Below, piece by piece: positions 17,906-25,697 of a stretch of 47,605 nt of DNA. Source of the stretch: an uncultured Verrucomicrobia subdivision 3 bacterium (GTDB lineage Bacteria > Verrucomicrobiota > Verrucomicrobiia > Limisphaerales > UBA11358); the NCBI GenBank assembly GCA_903835255.1, contig CAILMI010000004.1:1-47605 (forward strand), written 5' to 3'. The notes under the pieces were generated by a model. It was not told the origin of the DNA. It worked only from the letters and a program-made list of their open reading frames with translations, and made no database searches. How positions within the stretch are numbered: the first letter of the stretch is position 1; each line of letters starts with the position of its first letter. The position numbers and the translations under genes are program-made.

Positions 17906-18961
17906 GTGATTGATACTGACGCAAAACTGGCGGCGCTGCTGCCGCAGCTCCGCGCCGCCCCCTGGCTGGCGCTGGACACCGAAGCGGACAGCCTTCACGC
18001 CTATCCGGAAAAGGTTTGCCTGATCCAGATCAGCACTGCCGACAGCGACGAGCTGGTGGACCCGCTGGCCCCGCTCGCTCTGGATTCGCTCTTTGAGGTA
18101 TTCAACGGACGCGAGCTGATTTTTCATGCGGCGGATTACGATTTGCGCCTGCTGGAAAAGCATCACCAGTTCCGGCCTTCCACCATCTTCGATACGATGC
18201 TGGCCGCGCGGTTGCTGGGGGAACGGCAGTTCGGCCTGAGCGCCCTCGTGGAGCATTTTCTAGGCGTGACGCTGGACAAGGGATCGCAGAAAGCGGACTG
18301 GGCCCGGCGGCCGCTCACGGAGAAAATGGAGCTCTACGCGCGAAACGACACGCATTATCTCCAACCGCTCGCCGTAAAATTAAAAGCCGCACTGGAGGCC
18401 AAAAGCCGTCTGCCCTGGCACCGGGAATCATGCGCCCGCCTGATCGAAGACTGCTCGCGACCCGCGGCGGTGGACCCCGATGCCGTCTGGCGCGTCAAGG
18501 GCAGCTCCCATCTGGGCCGGGCCGCGCTGGCTGTTCTCCGCGAGCTGTGGAAGTGGCGCGAGCAGGAAGCCATCGCCTATTGCCGGCCGCCCTTCTTTAT
18601 TCTGAGCCATGAACGCCTGGTGGACCTCGCCGCGGCGGCCGCAGCCCAGCAGCCCTTTGACGAGATACTGCCTCCCAAGATGTCGCCTCGCCGCCGCGAA
18701 ACCCTGTCCCAAGTCATCCTCACCGGTCTCGCGGTTCCCGCCGACCTCCACCCGAATGTTTTGCGGCACGAATTTCATCGGCCGACGGAGGCGCAATTCC
18801 GCCGCTTTCGCGAAATTGAAAAACACCGCGATTCCCGCGCCCTCGCGCTCGGCATCGACCCCACCCTGATCGCCAGCAAGGCGGTCATCGGCGATCTGGC
18901 GCGCGACTGGGACCGGCATGCACCCGAGTTGATGCAGTGGCAGCGGGATCTGCTCCAATAA
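17906..18961 (+). CDS. rnd: Ribonuclease D (3'-5' exoribonuclease with HRDC domain)
   Basis: This DEDD-family exonuclease trims 3' ends of tRNA and other small RNAs. The frame is open from an ATG at 17735, but its first 57 residues have no family similarity and that ATG overlaps the ppnP start. I prefer the GTG at 17906 (VIDTDAKLAALL, 352 residues), which leaves about 170 bp for divergent promoters. Exo I is DTEADS (Asp24, Glu26), Exo II is HAADYDLRLL (Asp79), and Exo III is YARNDTHYL (Tyr144, Asp148). The HRDC helical domain follows at about 205-285. The C-terminus (LMQWQRDLLQ) looks complete. Its 3' end abuts the truncated rhaB. Confidence 0.9.
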   Translation: MIDTDAKLAALLPQLRAAPWLALDTEADSLHAYPEKVCLIQISTADSDELVDPLAPLALDSLFEVFNGRELIFHAADYDLRLLEKHHQFRPSTIFDTMLAARLLGERQFGLSALVEHFLGVTLDKGSQKADWARRPLTEKMELYARNDTHYLQPLAVKLKAALEAKSRLPWHRESCARLIEDCSRPAAVDPDAVWRVKGSSHLGRAALAVLRELWKWREQEAIAYCRPPFFILSHERLVDLAAAAAAQQPFDEILPPKMSPRRRETLSQVILTGLAVPADLHPNVLRHEFHRPTEAQFRRFREIEKHRDSRALALGIDPTLIASKAVIGDLARDWDRHAPELMQWQRDLLQ

Positions 18962-19027
18962 CTCCCCCTGCCCGCCTCCCCCCGGGCCATCGCTGTCCCC
19001 AGGAGTTTTGGCGGTTCGATCCCCACC

Positions 19028-19216
19028 CAAACCTTCATGCTGGATTTCCGCCCACAGCCGCAGCACGTCCCAGCGATACGTATCACCGAGAGAGACGCCG
19101 CCGTTGGCAAAACGATGAATTTCTTCCAGACGGAGCTTCCTGCCGTTCCAAAGACCCGCCATGACCCGGCCGCTTTCCGCGCCAAGGTCAATGGCCAGAT
19201 AAACTTTTTCTTTCAT
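19028..19216 (-). pseudogene. rhaB: Truncated L-rhamnulokinase gene (first ~63 codons)
   Basis: The frame starting at the ATG at 19216 encodes a clear FGGY-kinase N-terminus: VYLAIDLGAESGRVM (the phosphate-1 motif of rhamnulokinases), then EIHRFANGGV and YRWDVLRLWAEI. After about residue 63 all similarity stops. The frame stays open to 18428, but from 18961 onward it is simply the antisense of rnd. A normal rhamnulokinase is near 480 residues, so roughly 420 codons are missing, including the rest of both kinase domains. The start is 10 bp after the aldolase stop, as expected for the last gene of a rha operon. A deletion or rearrangement that joined rhaB to the 3' side of rnd is the simplest reading; a chimeric assembly is the alternative. 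Confidence 0.85.
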
Positions 19217-19226
19217 GGTGGGTCAG

Positions 19227-20525
19227 TTACATGTTGGAAAAAGCGGCCGTCAGTTCTGCGATCACCTCATCCGACATGGGAACAACGTTCCCGAGCGGCC
19301 GGCTATTGACGATGGCTTCGGCAGTCGTTTCCAAAACTTCCAGCCGGTCAAAAGCATCCAGCACGCTCGTGCCGCAGACCAGCACGCCGTCGTTCTCAAT
19401 CAGCGCTACAGGATTTTCCGGCGACAGCCGTTCCGCTACGGCTTGGCCATTTTGGTATTGTTCGCCGAACGGCACGCGCGCCACATCCTTGAGGAAAAGA
19501 TAGCTCTCGGGAATGGTGCGGCTGTCCAGATGGGAGTCGGTGACGCTGAAGGCGGTTGCGTTCACGGGCAGCGCGTTGACGATGGCCCGCACCTTCGCGT
19601 GTCGCCGGTAAATCGCGGCGTGCAGTTGCGCCGCCCGGCTCGGCATCCCCCCCGCTTCCGCCGCGCCTTCGCGCACCAGCACCAAGTCGGCGATACCAAT
19701 CAAGCCGCGATCCGCGCGCGAGGGCGTGATGAGCATCGAGCCATCGGCAAGCCGTGCCGAAAAACTGCCTTCGGTGCTGATCAGCAGCCGCTGCCGATAG
19801 CCGCGTTGCAGGAAGATGGCAAGCTGGCGTCGAAGTTCGTTTTCCTCCTCGCTTGCGGCATCAGGCGTGAACTGCGGCAGTTCGATTCCATGACGCTGCT
19901 CCACCTGCTCATCATTCAGATAGCGAACGTCCCCAAGCTGGCTGGCTTTGATGATGGTCTTGGCCGTGAACTCCAGCGTTTCGAACCGCTCGAAGGCGCG
20001 CTGGAGGTTTTCCCCGGCGCAGACGACGCCGTGGTTCTCCAGCACCACACAATTGAAACCCTCGGCGAAGGTTCGGGCGATATTCGCCCCCAGCGCCGCG
20101 CTGCCCGGCAAGGCGTAAGGAGCAAATCCAGCTGCGCCACAAACATGGCGCGACTGCGGAAACAACCGCGTGTCGGGCACCCGGCGACAGACGCTGAAGG
20201 CCACAAGCGCGACGGCATGCGCATGCACAATGCCGCCAAGATCAGGTCGCTGCTGATAGATGGCCTGATGAAAAGGCAGTTCGCTGGACGGCGGATGCAA
20301 TCCCTCGCGCCGCCCGTCTGCGCGGACGCAGACGATGTCTTCGCGGCGCAGGCTCCCTTTGTCCACGCGAGCAGGCGTAATCCAGATGTCGCCGTTGGGT
20401 TCACGAATCGAGAGATTGCCGCCGGACGTGGTGGTCATCCGATAGCGATAGATGCGTTCCATCATGCGCATGATCTCGTCGCGGGGATGGAGAAATGTGC
20501 GAGGAGCCGTCGGAATGATGTCCAT
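19227..20525 (-). CDS. Tandem class II aldolase (rhamnulose/fuculose 1-phosphate aldolase type)
   Basis: This 432-residue protein is built from two class II aldolase/adducin domains (about 1-210 and 225-432). In this operon the expected reaction is L-rhamnulose 1-phosphate to dihydroxyacetone phosphate plus L-lactaldehyde; related enzymes also take L-fuculose 1-phosphate. The N-terminal domain has the zinc-aldolase set: SGGNLS, Glu82, His101 and His103 in IVHAHAV, and His165 in ENHGVV. The C-terminal domain aligns along its length but has IVNALPV in place of the HxH and ENDGVL in place of ENHG, and lacks the glutamate, so it cannot bind metal the same way. It is probably structural. The gene is the fourth of the rha operon, 36 bp after the Mqo-family gene. 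Confidence 0.85.
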   Translation of the reverse strand: MDIIPTAPRTFLHPRDEIMRMMERIYRYRMTTTSGGNLSIREPNGDIWITPARVDKGSLRREDIVCVRADGRREGLHPPSSELPFHQAIYQQRPDLGGIVHAHAVALVAFSVCRRVPDTRLFPQSRHVCGAAGFAPYALPGSAALGANIARTFAEGFNCVVLENHGVVCAGENLQRAFERFETLEFTAKTIIKASQLGDVRYLNDEQVEQRHGIELPQFTPDAASEEENELRRQLAIFLQRGYRQRLLISTEGSFSARLADGSMLITPSRADRGLIGIADLVLVREGAAEAGGMPSRAAQLHAAIYRRHAKVRAIVNALPVNATAFSVTDSHLDSRTIPESYLFLKDVARVPFGEQYQNGQAVAERLSPENPVALIENDGVLVCGTSVLDAFDRLEVLETTAEAIVNSRPLGNVVPMSDEVIAELTAAFSNM

Positions 20526-20561
20526 GTGAAAACAGGTATTCTGGCGCGGGGGTCTTTGAAA

Positions 20562-22067
20562 TTAGGGCAACCTTAGTTCAAGAATTTCATCCGCACGCTG
20601 GCTGACTTCACGGAAGCGCGCGGCGTTCTCGGGCAGCTTGATATCTTCGTCGTAGGTCGGGATCATCGCCTTCATCCGCGCCCGGCCATCACGGCTGGTC
20701 AGCAGTTGCGGGAAACATTTTTTGATGACTTCGAGTACAATGTTCACCGAGACGGAGGCTCCGGGGGACGCACCGAGGAGCGCAGAGATCGAGCGGTCCG
20801 CGTCGGTAATCACCTCGGTGCCATAATGGACGATACCGGCCTGGCCATCGGTCTTTTTGATCGCCTGCACGCGAATCCCTGCGTCAATTAATTTCCAATC
20901 CTTGGCCTGCGCCGCGGGATAGAAGACGCGAAGGACTTCCAGGCGATCCGCCATGCTTTGCGTACCTTGCTGCACGAGGTAGCGGACGAGATCAAAATTG
21001 TGGATTCCGATATTGAGGAGCGTGGCAAGATTGTCCGGACGGACCGAGAAAGGGAGATCTGTGACGCTGCCTTGCCTGTGGAGAAACTTCGTCGTCCACG
21101 CAGCAAACGGGCCGAAAAGCAGCGTCTTTTTTCCATCGAGAATCCGCGTGTCGAGATGCGGCACGGCCATCGTCGGCGCAGTGTCGAGGGCCTGTCCATA
21201 GACTTTCGCCTGATGCTGCCTAACGATCTCCGGGTTATCGCAGACGATCCATTGACCGCCGATGGGAAAGCCGCCCAGCCCCTTGGCTTCCGGGATGCCG
21301 GATTTTTGCAACAGCGACAAACTGCCGCCGCCGGCACCGACGAAGACGAACTTTGTCCGGTTCGAGCGGACTTCCTTGGTCGCAAGATTTTTTACGCGAA
21401 CTTCCCAACCCGCGCTGCTTTTCTTAAGGCCGACGACACGATGGCCGGACGCGATACCGCATCCCTCCTGCTGGCCCAGCCAGCCAAGAAGCTTTCGCGA
21501 AATCTCGCCGAAGTTCACATCCGTCCCCGCGTCCATCTTCGTCGCGGCGATAGGCACGTCGCTGCGTCCTTCGAGCAGCAACGGAGCCCAGCCCGCGATG
21601 ATGGCGCGGTCGGTGGAGTATTCCATTGCGCGGAAGAAATGGTGCGCCGTCATTCCGGCGTGACGGGCTTTGAGAAAGTCAACCTGTGACTCGCCATGCA
21701 CGAAACTGATATGCTGGACGGAGTTAATGAACTCCCGGGGACGATTCACCATGCCGCTCGAAACGGCGTAACTCCAGAACTGCTTCGAGTGCTCGAACTG
21801 CTCGAAAATCTCGATCGCCTTGCTGACATTCACCGATCCATCCGCCTCCCGCTTCGGCGTGTAGCTCAGCTCGCAGATGCCCGCGTGTCCGGTGCCTGCG
21901 TTGTTCCAGCCATTGGAACTTTCTTGGGCGAGTTCGTCGGTGACTTCATAAAGCTGAATCCTTAGGCCCGGGTCGAGGCGCCTGAGCAAGGCCCCGAGAT
22001 TGGCGGACATGACGCCGCTGCCGATCAGAATGACGTCGGGGTTTTCAATATGTGTCGAGGAAGTCAT
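20562..22067 (-). CDS. Malate:quinone oxidoreductase family protein, possibly L-lactate oxidising
   Basis: This FAD-dependent peripheral membrane dehydrogenase is of the Mqo family. The ATG at 22067 (501 residues) is preferred over the longer frame to 22220, which would overlap rhaT by 121 bases. Family motifs are DVILIGSGVMSANLG (FAD-binding), SSNGWNNAGTGHAG, FVFVGAGGGSL, GLGGFPIGGQW and the C-terminal LLGASPGAS. Mqo normally passes electrons from L-malate to quinone. Its place between the rhamnose transporter (32-bp gap) and the aldolase is unexpected. Rhamnose cleavage yields L-lactaldehyde, hence L-lactate, and a Staphylococcus aureus protein once called Mqo2 was shown to be an L-lactate:quinone oxidoreductase (Lqo). 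The same role here is an inference from context. Confidence 0.88.
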   Translation of the reverse strand: MTSSTHIENPDVILIGSGVMSANLGALLRRLDPGLRIQLYEVTDELAQESSNGWNNAGTGHAGICELSYTPKREADGSVNVSKAIEIFEQFEHSKQFWSYAVSSGMVNRPREFINSVQHISFVHGESQVDFLKARHAGMTAHHFFRAMEYSTDRAIIAGWAPLLLEGRSDVPIAATKMDAGTDVNFGEISRKLLGWLGQQEGCGIASGHRVVGLKKSSAGWEVRVKNLATKEVRSNRTKFVFVGAGGGSLSLLQKSGIPEAKGLGGFPIGGQWIVCDNPEIVRQHQAKVYGQALDTAPTMAVPHLDTRILDGKKTLLFGPFAAWTTKFLHRQGSVTDLPFSVRPDNLATLLNIGIHNFDLVRYLVQQGTQSMADRLEVLRVFYPAAQAKDWKLIDAGIRVQAIKKTDGQAGIVHYGTEVITDADRSISALLGASPGASVSVNIVLEVIKKCFPQLLTSRDGRARMKAMIPTYDEDIKLPENAARFREVSQRADEILELRLP

Positions 22068-22099
22068 CCGCTTTTGTTTTTTAAAGTTCTGATCTGTGT

Positions 22100-23278
22100 T
22101 CAATTTTCGCTGCCAAGGCCTTTCAAATAGGTGCCGAAACCGATGACGATGGTCGAAAGGATGAGCGTGCCAATACCTCCGGCAATGAGCAAGTGCGCCT
22201 TTTTGCTGGAGCCTTTCCATTCATGTAAAATCCAGCCCCACATGGTGCTGAAAATGATGATGCTCGCCATGTGTAGCGTCCAAGAGGCAAAACTAAACTT
22301 GCCCATCTGCGTCTCGCCCATTGTGTAAAAGAAGAATTGGAAATACCAACACGTCCCGGCCAATGCGGAGAACAGGTAGTTGGCCAGCGCAGGAATCTTC
22401 AAGTCCGCCACAATGCCGCCAGCCGCCCTTGCCTCAGCGCCGTGTTCACTGCCTCCCAGCCCGCCGTGATGCGCGTGCTCTTCTTTGACCTGCGAGGCGA
22501 GATATTGGTAGCCGATGCGGTTCTTGATGTTCAACAGCACACACCAGATAAAGTTTGTTGTAAAGCCGCCCGCCAGCACGACGCACAATTTCGGCAGGCC
22601 GGTCCACAGTATTGAAGTTCCGGCGGCCTTGGCCGCGTCACCGATGGGATTGCCCGCCGTCAGGGCAAACGAAAAACACGCGCTCATGATGCCGGAGAAC
22701 GTCGCCACCATCAGGCCCTTCTTGAAATTGAATTCCTTGATGACCAATTTTTTTTGGGCTTCGGGCATTTCCCGTTCCTTCGTGAAACCGGCCAGTGCCG
22801 CGATGGCAATGCCCAGCAAACAAACGCCCACGCCCGCAAGCGTAACCTGGCCCGGCAAGGAACTGGCAATCTCCGAGATGCCCGCCCCAACCGGCAGGCT
22901 CGGCATGAACTGCTTAAAAATCGGCGGCACCAGCGTGCCGAACGCCGCGCAGTAGCCGAGCGCCACGCCCATGCCCAAGGACATGCCGAGATAGCGCATC
23001 GTCAACCCGAAGGTGAGCCCGCCAACACCCCACAGCGCGCCGAAGAAATAGGTCCACCAGAGCGTGCTCGCGGTCTGCTGCTTCAGTACCCCGAACACAT
23101 CATTTGTCATGATCAGCGCAAAGACCCACGGGCAGATGATCCATGAGAAAAAACCGCCGACGAGCCAGTAGGTTTCCCAGGACCATTTTTTGACGCCGCG
23201 ATACGGCACATAAAAACTGCCGGAAGCCAAGCCGCCCAGCCAGTGGAAGATGACGCCAAGAAGAGGATTCGGTTGCAT
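22100..23278 (-). CDS. rhaT: L-rhamnose-proton symporter
   Basis: This 392-residue inner-membrane protein of the RhaT branch of the drug/metabolite transporter superfamily brings L-rhamnose in with protons. About ten hydrophobic helices are visible. Family-specific segments include FHWLGGLASGSFYVPY at the N-terminus, WETYWLVGGFFSWIICPW, and GLTMRYLGMSLGMGVALGY. It is somewhat longer than E. coli RhaT (344 residues) because of extra loop residues, including a His/Gly-rich loop near residues 270-290. It follows rhaA by 22 bp and precedes the Mqo-family gene by 32 bp on the same strand. Confidence 0.95.
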   Translation of the reverse strand: MQPNPLLGVIFHWLGGLASGSFYVPYRGVKKWSWETYWLVGGFFSWIICPWVFALIMTNDVFGVLKQQTASTLWWTYFFGALWGVGGLTFGLTMRYLGMSLGMGVALGYCAAFGTLVPPIFKQFMPSLPVGAGISEIASSLPGQVTLAGVGVCLLGIAIAALAGFTKEREMPEAQKKLVIKEFNFKKGLMVATFSGIMSACFSFALTAGNPIGDAAKAAGTSILWTGLPKLCVVLAGGFTTNFIWCVLLNIKNRIGYQYLASQVKEEHAHHGGLGGSEHGAEARAAGGIVADLKIPALANYLFSALAGTCWYFQFFFYTMGETQMGKFSFASWTLHMASIIIFSTMWGWILHEWKGSSKKAHLLIAGGIGTLILSTIVIGFGTYLKGLGSEN

Positions 23279-23300
23279 GATTTTTGGTATGTTTTTTGGT

Positions 23301-24566
23301 TTAGTTCCGTTTGCTCAAAACATTTTTCTCATAGCTCTTTACTTCGATAAGCCAATGGTCGCCGACGGGGACGCCCTGTTGTTCGCAGTAATAATCCCAG
23401 ACCGCGCCGAAGGGCAGCGTCTTGGCTTCTTCCTGCAAAGCGAGGCGGGTGGTCAGGTCACCACTGGCTTCCGCCGTGCGGATGAGCGGCGTCTCCAGCA
23501 GCGCGATGAGCAGCGCGCGCAGCATGTTGCGCGTGCCAATCGTCCATGCGGCAACGCGGTTGATGCTCGCATCGAAATAATCCAAACCGATGTGCACGCG
23601 ATTAGTAAAGCCATTCACCACGATTTCGCGGGCAATAGCCTGCAGGTCGTCGTTGAGGATCACCACATGGTCGCTGTCCCAGCGGACGCCGCGGCTGACG
23701 TGCAGCAGAATCTCCGGCATGAATTGCAGGACGCTGGAAATTTTGTCCGCGATGCCCTCGGTTGGATGATAATGACCCGCGTCGAGCGTGAGCAGCTTCT
23801 TCCGGCTGACGGCGTAGCCCAGGTAAAACTCATGCGAACCGACGACGTAGCTTTCGCTGCCGATACCGAATAATTTGGGTTCCACGGCGTCGAGGTTAAA
23901 TTTCGGCGAAATGGCTTTCTTGAATACGGCGTCGAGCGACTCAGCCAAACGGGCTCGGGGTCCGACGCGATCCGCGGGCGTGTCTTTGTAACCATCGGGA
24001 ATCCACACATTCGTCACGCAGGTTTTACCAAGGGCTTTGCCCATGGCGGCGCCGATTTCGCGACTGCGGATGCAATGCTCAATCCAGAATTTACGAATGC
24101 CTTTGTCCGCATTGGATAGCGTAAAACCATCCGCCGCTTTCGGATGTGAAAAGCAGGTGGGATTAAAATCGAGTCCAAGGCCGTTCATCTTCGCCCAGGC
24201 AATCCAGTTCGCAAAATGCTTTGGCTCGACGGCATCTCGGTCCACTTTCTTACCGCCGAATTCGCCGTAGAACGCGTGCAGGTTGAGGCGATGTTTGCCA
24301 GGAATCAGCGACAGCGCTTTATCGAGGTCGGCGCGGAGCTCGTCCGGCGTGCGCGCTTTGCCTGGGTAATTGCCGGTGACGGCGAGGCCGTTTCCCAATG
24401 CGCCGCCTAAATTTTCAAAGCCTCCCACGTCATCGCCCTGCCAGCAGTGCAGCGAGATGGAGATTTGCCCGAGAAGTTCAAGAGCGAGCGCGACATCCAC
24501 TCCGATGGCGGCGTAACGCTCCTGAGCGAGCGAGTAGCCCGATTCGATATTATTAATTTTGGCCAT
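23301..24566 (-). CDS. rhaA: L-rhamnose isomerase
   Basis: This cytosolic metal-dependent isomerase converts L-rhamnose to L-rhamnulose. From the ATG at 24566 the protein is 422 residues, matching the family (about 419); the frame is open to 24710, but that would run through the promoter region. Diagnostic segments are [58 protein letters not shown] and [15 protein letters not shown], which include the metal-binding and catalytic residues. It is the first gene of the rha operon (rhaA, rhaT, Mqo family, aldolase, rhaB fragment) and is divergent from an AraC-type activator. Confidence 0.97.
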   Translation of the reverse strand: MAKINNIESGYSLAQERYAAIGVDVALALELLGQISISLHCWQGDDVGGFENLGGALGNGLAVTGNYPGKARTPDELRADLDKALSLIPGKHRLNLHAFYGEFGGKKVDRDAVEPKHFANWIAWAKMNGLGLDFNPTCFSHPKAADGFTLSNADKGIRKFWIEHCIRSREIGAAMGKALGKTCVTNVWIPDGYKDTPADRVGPRARLAESLDAVFKKAISPKFNLDAVEPKLFGIGSESYVVGSHEFYLGYAVSRKKLLTLDAGHYHPTEGIADKISSVLQFMPEILLHVSRGVRWDSDHVVILNDDLQAIAREIVVNGFTNRVHIGLDYFDASINRVAAWTIGTRNMLRALLIALLETPLIRTAEASGDLTTRLALQEEAKTLPFGAVWDYYCEQQGVPVGDHWLIEVKSYEKNVLSKRN

Positions 24567-24632
24567 AAAAAGCTGTTGGTAATAAAAAAGAGTAAAAGAA
24601 AACCACTGCCGATTCCTTGACAATACAGCCAT

Positions 24633-24662
24633 ATTATAGCACGATTTCGCCAGCATTTTGGC
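24633..24662 (-). promoter_or_regulatory. Candidate rhaA promoter with palindromic operator
   Basis: On the minus strand a perfect TATAAT lies at 24638-24633, about 67 bp before the rhaA ATG. No -35 match exists at the right distance. Instead an inverted repeat GCCA-N6-TGGC (24649-24662) occupies that position. A strong -10 without a -35 but with an overlapping dyad is what an AraC-type, activator-dependent promoter often looks like. The adjacent divergent regulator is the natural candidate. Confidence 0.45.
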
Positions 24663-24697
24663 AGAGCGCTCAAGTTGTGAGTTCACATGGTTTTCCA

Positions 24698-25573
24698 ATG
24701 CCGCATCCAACGTTAAAACGCAAAGACTGGTTTCATCCGGATGGATTTCCTATTTCTGTTGAAAGACGGGAGCCACAGGCTCCCTTTGGGCTGCACGCCC
24801 ATGAATTTGCTGAAATTGTCATCATTACCGCCGGCCGTGGTGTCCATGTGACCGGCACAGAAACCTATCCTCTGAATGCGGGCGACGCTTTCGTTATCGG
24901 CGGCTCACGGCAGCACGATTATCACAGCATGGAAAATCTATGTCTGATGAACATTCTATTTGAACCCGACAAACTAAACCTGCGAACGGATGATCTGCGC
25001 ACTCTGGCCGGCTATCATGCCCTCTTCACCTTGGAACCCACCTGGCGCAAGCGACATCAGTTCAACGGTCGGCTGCGATTGACATCCTCCGAGTTAAGCG
25101 CGGTCATGACCTACGTCGAGGCGCTGGAAGCGGAACTAGCCAGCCGCAAGAGCGGTTTTAAATTCATGGCCACCGCCGCGTTCATGCAGATTGTCGGCTA
25201 CCTGTCGCGCAGTTATGCCCAGGCCAAACATCCGGATTCACGCGCCCTGCTTCGCATCGGTGCCGCCATCAGTCATCTGGAGTCCAATTATCAGGAACCC
25301 ATCACCCTGGACCAGCTCGCCACCATCGCCCATATGTCCAACCGAAATTTTGTGCGCAGCTTTCAAGCCGCGATGGGGAGTTCGCCGATTGCTCACCTGA
25401 TCCAGCTGCGCGTGAATCGCGGCGCTTCGCTGCTGCGCCGCACGGAGCAAACCGTGACGGAAATCGCGTTTCAAGTCGGCTTCGGAGACAGCAATTACTT
25501 TACTCGCCAGTTTCGCAAAGTTCTTGGTGTCACCCCCGGCCAATACCGGCAGCAACAAGGCCTGCAAAAATAA
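24698..25573 (+). CDS. AraC-family regulator of the rhamnose operon (RhaR/RhaS-like)
   Basis: This 291-residue cytosolic transcription factor starts at the ATG at 24698; a GTG at 24677 is an alternative start. The N-terminal cupin domain (about 20-110) has [22 protein letters not shown] and [10 protein letters not shown], the sugar-sensing fold of RhaS/RhaR-type proteins. The C-terminal 100 residues hold two helix-turn-helix motifs: [21 protein letters not shown] and the signature [32 protein letters not shown]. It is transcribed away from rhaA with 131 bp between the starts, so it very probably responds to L-rhamnose and activates rhaA and the genes behind it. Whether it also controls the glycosidase operon is unknown. 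Confidence 0.9.
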   Translation: MPHPTLKRKDWFHPDGFPISVERREPQAPFGLHAHEFAEIVIITAGRGVHVTGTETYPLNAGDAFVIGGSRQHDYHSMENLCLMNILFEPDKLNLRTDDLRTLAGYHALFTLEPTWRKRHQFNGRLRLTSSELSAVMTYVEALEAELASRKSGFKFMATAAFMQIVGYLSRSYAQAKHPDSRALLRIGAAISHLESNYQEPITLDQLATIAHMSNRNFVRSFQAAMGSSPIAHLIQLRVNRGASLLRRTEQTVTEIAFQVGFGDSNYFTRQFRKVLGVTPGQYRQQQGLQK

Positions 25574-25697
25574 GCGCGGGCCAGCGTCCTCAACCAATAT
25601 GCTCAAGGGCGGCAGCCGCAATTCATCTCATCCGACTGACTTTTAACCCGCAGCGCTTACACCGCCCCGGACTTACAGTGAGTCAATTCAGATTTGG

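Noticed and set aside
18428-19027. C-terminal continuation of the rhaB frame
   Set aside because: Most of it is antisense to rnd and contains no FGGY-kinase motif; only the first ~63 codons are genuine.
19215-20576. 453-codon plus-strand frame opposite the aldolase
   Set aside because: Antisense shadow of a gene with strong family motifs on the other strand.
24617-24622. TTGACA as a -35 box for the plus-strand AraC gene
   Set aside because: No -10 box lies at an acceptable distance on the plus strand; the good TATAAT nearby reads on the minus strand toward rhaA.
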